Shown one piece after another: positions 35,901 through 41,725 of a stretch of DNA of 64,000 nt; position 1 is the stretch's first letter; every line of letters starts with the position of its first letter. The position numbers and the translations under genes were made by a program. Source of the DNA: Fibrobacter sp. UWH6 (GTDB taxonomy: Bacteria; Fibrobacterota; Fibrobacteria; Fibrobacterales; Fibrobacteraceae); assembly GCF_900142465.1 (NCBI RefSeq), contig NZ_FRAX01000010.1, forward strand, positions 62,001 through 126,000, in the 5' to 3' direction. Below the pieces are notes generated by a model. It did not search any database and was not told the origin of the DNA. It saw only the letters and a list, made by a program, of their open reading frames with translations.

Positions 35901-36798
35901 CCGCCTTGATACCAAAGAGGCCCTGATGGTTTTCCGAATAACCCGTCAGTTCCGTACCGGTCAGGGCCAGGTTCGTGGTACCCGCTTCCACACGCTGCAA
36001 GATGTAGTCCTCGAATTCATCCTTATAGGATTCTTCGTACACCACGCGCACCTGGTTCTTGGTACCAAGGCCTTCTTCAACGTTATTGATTTCGACGGTA
36101 ATGTAAGGGCCGATCTTGCCCTTCACCATAAAGTTGGGAGTATAGTTCAGCGTGGGGCTGGGCCAGAGGCTGGTATAAGTACTACCTTCGGCATCATCCT
36201 TTTCACCGTATCCCTTCAGTCGGATATCCATGGTACCCTGAAGCATCAGCTTAGGCTTATCCAGACCAAAATCGCGCATCCAGGCCGGCATAGTCACCGG
36301 GACCGTAATGTCGAAAACGGAACCCGTCTCCGGAGTCTCGTACCCTTCGTTAGCTTGCCCCACCAGACCGTTCAACCATAAATTCTTACGGCCTGCCAAA
36401 TACATGTCGTTCACGTAATCCGTCAATTCCGGATAATGTGCCGACCAGAGCACGGTGGTATCTCGGGAAGCGGCATTCACATGCTTCTCGGAAATGTCCA
36501 TTTCACGGGTTGCCACATCCACATCGTGGGTGAACACCTGCCCCTTCATGGTATTCATCAAACGGGGAGAAGAACCGATTCCGCCAAAAGGCGTCATACC
36601 GCTCAAAGGTGTCACGGACGGGGGCAACTCCATATACTGCATGGTAGGCTGCCACTCGGTTTCTGCAGGATCAACCTCGCCAACCTCGGCATCCGCCGCA
36701 GAAACAACAGACATGGAATCACTCTGAGACCAGGCAAAACCCGCCGTCAGAGCAACACCTAAAGCATAAAACCAGTATTTCAAATCAGAAATAGACAC
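29908..36798 (-). CDS. sprA: SprA/Sov-family outer-membrane protein (type IX secretion translocon)
   Basis: A giant beta-rich protein of about 2,300 residues with a signal peptide (DLKYWFYALGVALTAGFAWSQ). Landmarks of SprA are WMRDFGLDKPKLMLQGTMDI and VKGKIGPYITVEINNVEEGL early, the EYEVNYELGQIELLSERALDP-type segments, PLSRLSWYQASPPGGTDRSI, WGGVMRPNSAYYQDMSDL, and SIYLDLGLVSEDLSINGD, followed by many amphipathic strands to the C-terminal FEIALMLRFN. SprA forms the large beta-barrel channel of the type IX system, through which surface enzymes and adhesins leave. The start is uncertain: GTG 36798 is used, with TTG at 36804 and 36852 also in frame and no good ribosome site. Its size matches known homologues. 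Other type IX genes are not in this window. Confidence 0.85.
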   Translation of the reverse strand: MSISDLKYWFYALGVALTAGFAWSQSDSMSVVSAADAEVGEVDPAETEWQPTMQYMELPPSVTPLSGMTPFGGIGSSPRLMNTMKGQVFTHDVDVATREMDISEKHVNAASRDTTVLWSAHYPELTDYVNDMYLAGRKNLWLNGLVGQANEGYETPETGSVFDITVPVTMPAWMRDFGLDKPKLMLQGTMDIRLKGYGEKDDAEGSTYTSLWPSPTLNYTPNFMVKGKIGPYITVEINNVEEGLGTKNQVRVVYEESYKDEFEDYILQRVEAGTTNLALTGTELTGYSENHQGLFGIKADWKLGDWRLTTIASQDGGEQEEYTLKASESTSEFQILDKQFIAYRYYFLNHGARKAYVKNAIHGKTTSDYPAAKNLQLYKRGNITTFSNSTKDVIDNVTAVYRTPDGKVIEKKVDRLIALDPKTDFTYDSKTGILKVNGVSRNTLIAASWSDDSSGRGNTSDVKNGSKVILVQWDAALPELTDIDKLMLRNVYSVGISDASASSYVLRMKNKSGIAGNYLKTLGLVDDKTGSPLVNDATIFKKNESGTYTGEMWLPCKTTSDTTVKSESRLMDNCLEPLRWVDSSAAMAQMYSLPVYNLSRYTSKFYFETVGKRRSSTLSVRDPSSSYSVNGSSCMDISPGSEKVTAGSTTLIRGTDYEVNYELGQIELLSERALDPNKEIKVSYECEPLFEIDNKLLLGARAELPLDLYGLGAGSVLGITALYKSQSTTAEVPTLGNEPYSSVLLGMNLRLQDTVNALTELVDAIPGINATAPSSWRFEAEIAASHHNANTSENQSALVEDFEATTSGLTYPLSRLSWYQASPPGGTDRSIFTYIPELDYRHQGEFIWHSNNTELYKNIYPAVGNSDVDNQHLTVLKMTLRPNDNLMGNSWGGVMRPNSAYYQDMSDLKYVEVVARGNVGSIYLDLGLVSEDLSINGDRPNEKYDGENDLGTTTALHDKGLDNATGADEVRYVWKCSNAGCESREVKADAGSTDIARDDYDDDLEDLSDPPVNINGTENNSGERSYDTEDINKNGALDTDISFVRYRIDLSDTLKAHFEELKNGWRKWRIPLNQYDTIVSSTGSDYLSILSGAQYSRLWMGSLNKGVAEAKVQIVHLAVVGNAWEETTVADLYRTSTNENSQIVEINGVETQVSEVTSARDTTYIKVSTINNRENSDKYSKSPNTATERDSDTNAPLKETALVLDYHNMQPGQEVGVTRIFETDKKDFSSYKSVKMEIHYAAKDNTGDVRFAIQFGEGSLEGSSDYYEWSFKPVKLECSSTVCHDDNWLDNAFSMNVADFSDLKRGRTPPFVTAVEKKLKPKSGERDREEKIRLVGNPSITSIDWMRFVIIADSSSDASSFEGTFWVDDLRLSDMDTDWGYAGRVGGQVNFSDFISLSGTVRYQDGNFATLSTSNGSPKPKVSEAASQLDVASDFTMNLNKFLDDSAGFHIPLSLGYHSTTKRPYMKPTDDMMLNHSSFVEMTGDMFQQQLEVDPSDEQQLRDEGESKGYQSYVREKTIGISYRKDYKAHESKFGEVMSQIFLDRPAFSYSYTESEGRSTTSADSTYSYHTILEYKLGTFSLFKFKPMEGLSDISWLKELSKTEFEPWPQTFDLTLFDLNYVRYVNQARDPDYVDPQVDKVVTYTTELNHKLNMRWNIFSFLTTSYSLNIKRDMYGGGDREAFVKKNFFTSRDGGLFASDYVFDFDHTDRKVYISSDSVLVIPYDTIPRPKLSADGDTLGEDWVVDMQNPDSYEILYDSTRFYKVDSVGHREYGRSYGILRNERARSQQFRIGFNPRLIPFIPFTTNFTSDFSQQKTIPDDFSFRDETMIEKNYWTISQTNRFEFSPTFRILDLAQSFGKENAVASALEKIKWREIRFNWTASTNTVGENFTLSQLYEDQGVTPLQYYLYGLGLGNGYRNRGLYNIVTGDMGLDHRDDFRRFAQYRNHEVDTLVYQGNFRHAVSRQFQVGTGITLPIWDIGVTGDLQWKEDFSQSREYPLYIDTTTLWPKIGVGVTVPNFAQRVSFLNDFKSVSTSHRFDYSYTTTVHPFQSAEDSWSQTLNFNPLVKITFLLQNNMRIENAVRMKIESTDRRPKEEVVSCTSWAPENQDCSGGSSRDTTDYFWETPWIHTALYNDFAFNIGDDFTVTYPLKLDKVLKIWKWFYKFKNSIDLKFTAGYDYKKTIRKEYVPNEGYDMWAPESGTSDGVFRQWSYVAPTTGTEETLTVYNPKLHLEERRVPSRTHEWFLRPAASYQFNKMASMSSYVEYRQIHEKLDDETPHLRQILQFEIALMLRFN

Positions 36799-37104
36799 AA
36801 ACAATAAGCCGCGAAAAAATCCTTGTAAGCAACCCCTCGGCCACCCTACCAAAAAAATACTGAATTCCGCCCTGCGGAGACCATTACTTTTATGGACAAA
36901 GCACCGAAATTTTTTGGGAAATTAGCATTTTTTTTCGCAGTAGAAGCCGCAAACTTTACAACAAGAGCCCCTAAACCGCATAATCCGCCGAAACAGCCTC
37001 AAAACAGCAGATTAGTTTATACAAAAAAAAGTTCCCGGTCATTAACCAGGAACCTTTTAAAAACAGTGAGCATCAAGGACCGATCTTTATCGGCCTTATT
37101 TCAC
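36799..37104. other. Intergenic region between the sprA-like gene and the carboxylase gene
   Basis: About 300 bases, AT-rich. It holds the presumed sprA promoter at its left side and the carboxylase terminator (37023-37056). No gene was found. A short frame at 36892 on the + strand runs on as antisense of the carboxylase and is not credible. Confidence 0.5.
37023..37056 (-). terminator. Rho-independent terminator of the acyl-CoA carboxylase gene
   Basis: On the - strand AAGGTTCCTGGT pairs with ACCGGGAACTTT (12 pairs, two G-T) around a five-base loop and is followed by eight T. It lies 49 bases downstream of the stop codon. Confidence 0.85.
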
Positions 37105-38727
37105 TTACAGCGGAATATTAGCGTGCTTCTTCCACAAACGCTTCTGATCCTTAGTCTTCAGAGCGTCGAAGGCACCCACAAGGCGCTTACGTACGTCTTC
37201 CGGCTTGATGACTTCGTCAACCACGCCCATGGCAGCGGCAACGTAGGGGTTCATCAATTCGTCTTCGTACTTGGCGATGCAAGCGGCACGTGCGGCAACC
37301 GGATCCGGAGCAGCAGTGATTTCCTTCTTGTTGATGATTTCAACAGCACCTTCTGCACCCATCACAGCCACCTGAGCAATAGGCAGAGCGAAGACATAGT
37401 CTGCACCCACGTCCTTGGAGTTCATGGCGATGTAAGCACCACCGAAGGCCTTACGGAGAATGAGGGTAACCTTAGGAACGGTTGCTTCGGCAAAGGCGTA
37501 CAGGAGCTTTGCACCGTGGCGGATAATGCCAGAGTATTCCTGCTTGCTACCAGGCATGTAACCCGGAACGTCTACGAGAGCCAGCAGAGGAATGTTGAAA
37601 GCGTCGCAGAAGCGAACGAAGCGGCCAGCCTTGGAGGAGCCGTCAACATCAAGAGAACCAGCGAGAACCTTGGGCTGGTTAGCCACGATACCGATAACTT
37701 CACCGTTCAGGCGAGCGAAACCGATCACAACGTTCTTGCCCCAGTCCTTCTGGACTTCGAAGAAGCTGTCAGCGTCAGCGAAAGCGGCAATCACGGCGCT
37801 AACGTCGTAAGCCTGCTTGTAGTTATCCGGAACGATGTCCTGGATAGTTGCGCTCTTATCTTCTGCAGTTTCGCAGGTAGCTTCCTGCTTGTTCAGGAAC
37901 TTCTTGAAGAGCTTCTTGATGCCCTTTTCGTCAGCCTTTTCTTCCAGCTGTTCTGCAGCAGGAACAGGCTTGCACTTGTTGCCCTGAGGCAGGTAAGAAA
38001 GGAGCTTGCGAACGCCTTCCAAAGTCTTTACGTCATCTTCGAACATGAAGTGAGCCACACCGGACTTTGCGGTATGCACCGGAGCGCCACCCAGTTCGGC
38101 AGCGGTGATGTTTTCGCCCATGACCTGCTTAACCACAGCGGGGCCAGTGAGGAACATCTGGGAAGTGGACTGAGTCATGAAGATGAAGTCAGACAGAGCC
38201 GGAGAATAGCAGGCACCACCAGCACAGGGGCCCATAATCACGGCGATCTGGGGAATAACACCAGAAGCCCAAACGTTACGAGCCATGATAGCGCTATAGC
38301 CAGCCAGGGAGAACACGCCTTCGTCAATACGAGCTCCACCAGAGTCGTTCATAGCAACGAACGGGCAACCGGCTTCAACAGCCATGTCCATGACGCGGCA
38401 AATCTTTTCGGCATGGCACTGACCGAGAGCGCCACCACCAACGGTAAAGTCCTGAGAAGAAGCGAACACCAGACGGCCATTCACCTTGCCGTAACCGGTA
38501 ACGACGCCATCACCCAGGATGACCTTGCTTTCCTTGAGAACGCGGTTGCTGGACTTGCGGAGAGCGCCAACTTCCACGAAAGTGCCTGCATCGAACAGCA
38601 TTTCCATGCGTTCGCGAGCAGTATACTTGCCGGACTGGTGCTGCTTATCGATACGGGCAGCGCCACCAGCAGCCTGAGCCTGGCTCAGGTACTCATTCAG
38701 TCTGTTAAGATGTTTTTCGTTCCACAT
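37105..38727 (-). CDS. Acyl-CoA carboxylase / methylmalonyl-CoA decarboxylase carboxyltransferase subunit
   Basis: A 540-residue carboxyltransferase with two crotonase-like halves. Signatures are QHQSGKYTARERMEMLFDAGTF, VVTGYGKVNGRLVFASSQDFTVGGGALG, GGARIDEGVFSLAGY, MGPCAGGACYSPALSDF in the N half and GYMPGSKQEYSGIIRHGAKLLYAFAEATVPKVTLILRKAFGGAYIAMNS in the C half. It could be the beta subunit of propionyl-CoA carboxylase or the alpha subunit of methylmalonyl-CoA decarboxylase (MmdA); both act on biotin and CoA esters in the succinate-propionate pathway. Start ATG 38727 is chosen from the AGGAG upstream; longer frames lack a site. An inserted stretch rich in Lys, Glu and Ala (EQLEEKADEKGIKKLFKKFL) in the middle is unusual. 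No biotin carrier gene lies nearby. Confidence 0.85.
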   Translation of the reverse strand: MWNEKHLNRLNEYLSQAQAAGGAARIDKQHQSGKYTARERMEMLFDAGTFVEVGALRKSSNRVLKESKVILGDGVVTGYGKVNGRLVFASSQDFTVGGGALGQCHAEKICRVMDMAVEAGCPFVAMNDSGGARIDEGVFSLAGYSAIMARNVWASGVIPQIAVIMGPCAGGACYSPALSDFIFMTQSTSQMFLTGPAVVKQVMGENITAAELGGAPVHTAKSGVAHFMFEDDVKTLEGVRKLLSYLPQGNKCKPVPAAEQLEEKADEKGIKKLFKKFLNKQEATCETAEDKSATIQDIVPDNYKQAYDVSAVIAAFADADSFFEVQKDWGKNVVIGFARLNGEVIGIVANQPKVLAGSLDVDGSSKAGRFVRFCDAFNIPLLALVDVPGYMPGSKQEYSGIIRHGAKLLYAFAEATVPKVTLILRKAFGGAYIAMNSKDVGADYVFALPIAQVAVMGAEGAVEIINKKEITAAPDPVAARAACIAKYEDELMNPYVAAAMGVVDEVIKPEDVRKRLVGAFDALKTKDQKRLWKKHANIPL

Positions 38728-39030
38728 ATTGTAAGAACTCCTCGTGTAAAATTTTCGCAAACAAAGATAAAAAACGCTGTAAAAGCGGTCAACAAAAAAC
38801 GCCATCTTTAGAGTATTTTACTATATTCAGCCTATTCTCATCCGGCATTCGTGCGCGGCCATTAACTCTCTGCTTGCTGCTCGCGGCACTTCGCCTTCAA
38901 CTTGACCGAAGGAAGGACGCCGCAGGGTACCTGGGAAAGCGCTTCCTGAGTGTGTAACGTAGGGCCCCCGATTTCAACGAAAAATTGAGGTCGGCACCAT
39001 ATTGTTAAACTTTTTCTCAAGAGGTATCCC
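38728..39030. other. Intergenic region before the Rpn-family gene
   Basis: About 300 bases between divergent genes. It holds the carboxylase promoter at the left, a GC-richer stretch with a CCTTC-GAAGG hairpin near 38890, and near the right edge a possible promoter (TTGAGG, then TATTGTTAAACT) plus AAGAGG before ATG 39031. No gene was found. Confidence 0.45.
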
Positions 39031-40086
39031 ATGATAGCATTGGGATCACGCGCCGACTTCGGCGTCATTTTGAACCAGGACCTTCCGGAACAGGAAATTC
39101 CGGAGCTGCTGCGTCAATCCACTTTCCTTTCCGCGAAGGAGAACACCGCCTTCGTCAGGCTTTTCGAGGACAAGGAAATCCTGATGGACTTCCTGAACGC
39201 AGTCCTCCGCCGCAACGACGAGGATGCCATTACAGAGGTTGAGCACATGAACCGCGACCTGGCGGTCATCTACCCCAGCGACGACATCGTCGGTGTCGAT
39301 GTTCACGCCAAGACCAAGAAGGGCGAATACATCGACGTAGAGATGCAGAGATACGGTCACACTCACTTTAAGGATCGCGTCGTTCTGTACGGAGCCGTCA
39401 TGGCCGCCGAGGCCCACCGCGAAGAACTTCTTTCCCTTCAGAAGCGCCGCCGCGAACTCTCCCTCGCAGAACGTTATCGCATGCCCAAGATATACAGCAT
39501 CTGGATCTGCGAGAACGCCACCGACGGCAACAAGGACTACCGCGACACCTGGGCAATCTACCGCAAGAGCGACCTGGGAAACAAGGACGCCTTGCCCGTA
39601 AGCGATGTTTTGAACTATATTTTCATTAAGTTGCCGAAGCTGGAAGCCGCCAAGGACGTTCCCGAAAGGGAGCGGGAATGGATGGACTTCATCAACAACT
39701 GTGGCAGCCGCGACGAAATTCCCAGCACCGCCCAGGGCGCCATCCGCGACGCCTACGAGCGGTTGCGCATCCGTAGAACCCCCAAGGAAGTTCTAGAAAG
39801 GCAGGCTTTTTCCATGACTACTCAGTACGACATCGACTGTTGCATCGACGACGCCATCAACGAAGGGCATGCAAAAGGCTTTGAAAAGGGACTTGCCGAA
39901 GGACACGCAGAAGGTCGTGCTGAAGGTCGTGCTGAAGGCCGTGCTGAAGGTAAGGACGAAGCTCGGACCGAGGCGGTCATCAAGGCTTTAAAGCGAGGCA
40001 AGCTCACCCTGGATGAAATCGCAGAAGACAACGATGTTTCGATTGATCGGGTGCTGGAGATTCAGAAAAACTTATTCCAACAGTAA
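39031..40086 (+). CDS. Rpn-family PD-(D/E)XK nuclease / putative transposase
   Basis: A 351-residue protein of the Rpn/PDDEXK_2 group. The core motif is SDDIVGVDVHAKTKKGEYID followed by VEMQRYGH, giving the Asp-x(n)-Glu-x-Gln variant of the nuclease site, and FKDRVVLYGAVM. The N-terminal part FLSAKENTAFVRLFEDKEILMDFLNAVL is also typical of the family. The C-terminus has GHAEGRAEGRAEGRAEGKDEAR, a charged repeat linker, then a small helix-turn-helix-like end (KLTLDEIAEDNDVSIDRVL). Rpn proteins cleave DNA and promote RecA-independent recombination; the family is mobile and many copies per genome are common. A terminator follows. Copies elsewhere in the genome are likely. Confidence 0.85.
   Translation: MIALGSRADFGVILNQDLPEQEIPELLRQSTFLSAKENTAFVRLFEDKEILMDFLNAVLRRNDEDAITEVEHMNRDLAVIYPSDDIVGVDVHAKTKKGEYIDVEMQRYGHTHFKDRVVLYGAVMAAEAHREELLSLQKRRRELSLAERYRMPKIYSIWICENATDGNKDYRDTWAIYRKSDLGNKDALPVSDVLNYIFIKLPKLEAAKDVPEREREWMDFINNCGSRDEIPSTAQGAIRDAYERLRIRRTPKEVLERQAFSMTTQYDIDCCIDDAINEGHAKGFEKGLAEGHAEGRAEGRAEGRAEGKDEARTEAVIKALKRGKLTLDEIAEDNDVSIDRVLEIQKNLFQQ
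39901..39952 (+). repeat. 12-bp tandem repeat in the Rpn C-terminal linker
   Basis: Three to four copies of GCTGAAGGTCGT-like units, encoding Ala-Glu-Gly-Arg, at 39906-39952. Such Ala/Glu/Gly/Arg linkers often vary in length among Rpn copies by slippage. Confidence 0.8.
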
Positions 40087-40110
40087 AATCACAGATAAAG
40101 TAACAATCAA

Positions 40111-40145
40111 AACACCATTCAAAAAAATGCAATGGTGTTTTTTTT
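40111..40145 (+). terminator. Rho-independent terminator after the Rpn-family gene
   Basis: AACACCATT (40111-40119) pairs with AATGGTGTT (40131-40139) around an 11-base loop; nine T follow. It ends the + strand Rpn gene. Confidence 0.85.
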
Positions 40146-40149
40146 GTAA

Positions 40150-40250
40150 AAAGGGCAATCCTTTGTCGCTTTGATTGTCCTACATTAGCCAACCGCTAGT
40201 CCGACTTACGTCGGTCTAGTTAGAGGGCGCTGAAGCGCCTACGCTCAGGT
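40150..40250. repeat. Cluster of short hairpins between the Rpn gene and a FISUMP gene
   Basis: Three more inverted repeats follow the terminator within 100 bases: AGGGCAATC / GATTGTCCT (one wobble), CTAG-CCGAC-TTAC-GTCGG-CTAG with one mismatch on each arm at about 40196-40219, and GGCGC-TGAA-GCGCC at about 40226-40239. No gene is visible. Origin is unknown; transposon ends or a folded RNA are possible. Confidence 0.4.
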
Positions 40251-40253
40251 TCG

Positions 40254-40280
40254 ACAAAAAAAGTAAGCAAGCTTACTTTT
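40254..40280 (-). terminator. Rho-independent terminator of the 40.3-kb FISUMP gene
   Basis: AAAGTAAG-CAAG-CTTACTTT is followed on the - strand by a run of seven T. It lies about 20 bases after the stop of the FISUMP gene. Confidence 0.85.
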
Positions 40281-40298
40281 GCTGTACTCACCATCGCT

Positions 40299-41489
40299 TT
40301 AGTCCCGAAGACAGCGAACAGAGAACGCGCTGCCCTTGTTGCTCCAATAGCTGTTCACGCCGTCGTAGTTGTAGCGGAAGCTCCAACGGCTCGCGTCGTC
40401 GCTATCGTCCTCAGTAGAACTCCAGAAGCGCGCGCCGTAGCCCTCGTCGTAGAAATAGCCATTGTCGCCGCGGTAGCCCGCCGGCAGAACAGCGAAGCCA
40501 AAGGAATCGTCATTAGTCACACCACTATAGGTGGTCCAAAGGCTGGTGTTGGCCTTCAGCTTCTGACCGGCGATGCCAGTCCCACCCACATAGGTGAACA
40601 GAGTGTTCCATTCATCGTAGCTAGGCAAATGCCAGCCGCTTGGGCAAACGCCTTGAACTATGCCACTAGGATTGCAACTATTACCATAAGCGCAGCTTGC
40701 GTCACTCATGGCGACCTCCCAAGTGTACAGGCGACCGTACTTGGTGCAGTTTACACTTTTATTATCATAGCAGCCGCTCCATGCGTAACTACCCATACTG
40801 GAAACATCGCCCGGGTCGTAGTTCAGGTTCTCAGCCATCCAGGTCTGAGTGCCGATGGTGACGGTCTTGTACACCTGGCCGTCGCGAGTGTCGGTCATGG
40901 TGCCGTAGTCAATGTTCGGATTCAAGTAGGCACAGTTTGCCTTGTCAGCAACAGAGCTGCTACTCTTTGCGGAGGAACTACTTGCAACTGACGACGAGGA
41001 CTTCGCGGAACTTGACGATGCAACGGAGCTGCCAGATTCCGGGGCGGTGCCCGGGATGACACTTGAAGAAGAACTCGGGAAGACAGAAGAAGACGAGCCA
41101 GCCGCTTCGCCAACAGCCCCCCAGACACCTTCTACACATTTCAGTTCGCGGTTTTCTTCATAAAGGTAGGCAGTCAGGCCTTCTCTTGACCCCGTGCAGC
41201 CAGGCAAGTTTTCATCAACGTCAACAATCATATCGTAATGAAGCCACTTACGGTCCTTACAAACAAAGCCTTCCTTAGTCCCGTCAACAAAGCTAACAGA
41301 ACCATCCCTACTTTCTGTACAGTTAGGCAAATCATCTTCAGACTCAACGAACGAAGCACTCGAGTCATTATGGCCATTAGACGGTCCATTTGTAGAACCA
41401 TCATCGCCACAGGCCACAAGACCCATGGCCAGAGCAAAGGCAACAAAGCCGGCCTTAACCGCAACCATTTCAAAAAAATTTATGTTCAT
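40299..41489 (-). CDS. FISUMP-domain lipoprotein with Ser-rich linker
   Basis: A 396-residue secreted lipoprotein (AMGLVACGDD, lipobox Cys). After a region with two small Cys-containing repeats (LPNCTESRDGSVSFVDGT, LPGCTGSREGLTAYLY), a Ser/Ala linker of about 40 residues (AKSSSSVASSSSAKSSSS) leads to a FISUMP domain: DTRDGQVYKTVTIGTQTWMAE, NLNYDPGD, YGRLYTWEVAM, CPSGWHLPSYDEW, SFGFAVLPAGYRG and final VRCLRD. The domain is highly expanded in Fibrobacter; functions are mostly unknown. I start at ATG 41489, with a GGGGG site eight bases upstream; the earlier frame start lacks one. The Ser linkers resemble those separating modules in Fibrobacter fibre-degrading enzymes. Confidence 0.88.
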   Translation of the reverse strand: MNINFFEMVAVKAGFVAFALAMGLVACGDDGSTNGPSNGHNDSSASFVESEDDLPNCTESRDGSVSFVDGTKEGFVCKDRKWLHYDMIVDVDENLPGCTGSREGLTAYLYEENRELKCVEGVWGAVGEAAGSSSSVFPSSSSSVIPGTAPESGSSVASSSSAKSSSSVASSSSAKSSSSVADKANCAYLNPNIDYGTMTDTRDGQVYKTVTIGTQTWMAENLNYDPGDVSSMGSYAWSGCYDNKSVNCTKYGRLYTWEVAMSDASCAYGNSCNPSGIVQGVCPSGWHLPSYDEWNTLFTYVGGTGIAGQKLKANTSLWTTYSGVTNDDSFGFAVLPAGYRGDNGYFYDEGYGARFWSSTEDDSDDASRWSFRYNYDGVNSYWSNKGSAFSVRCLRD

Positions 41490-41623
41490 CGAATCTACCC
41501 CCGAGAACAAGTTTGCATACTCGCTCCATGCGTTAAGTATAACTTAATTTACAGGCCCTTGCCAGAGCCCCTCTCCCCAAACAAGTATTAACGGACTGTA
41601 CGTCCAAAACCAATCCCACAAAC

Positions 41624-41656
41624 ACAAAAAGCCCCCGGCAATCGCCAGGAGCCTTT
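41624..41656 (-). terminator. Rho-independent terminator of the AIPR gene
   Basis: On the - strand AAAGGCTCCTGGC pairs with GCCGGGGGCTTT and a T-run follows. It lies about 75 bases after the AIPR stop codon and is followed by no - strand gene until 41489. Confidence 0.75.
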
Positions 41657-41725
41657 TACCTAAAAGCACCGAAGGTGCGACCTCATCCCTCAAAGGGACC
41701 CTGCAAGGGGACCGGCCTCATTTTC
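41657..41725. repeat. Degenerate ACCTCAT/CCTCAAAGGG intergenic repeat, second copy
   Basis: This stretch has GCACC-GAA-GGTGC, CGACCTCAT, CCTCAAAGGG and GCCTCATTTT. The same words occur at 10921-11000, which suggests a dispersed intergenic repeat. It sits in the 3' region of the AIPR gene. Confidence 0.4.

Noticed and set aside
36892-38811. 639-codon open frame antisense to the carboxylase gene
   Set aside because: The - strand frame has clear carboxyltransferase motifs; the + frame is compositionally a mirror without a domain.
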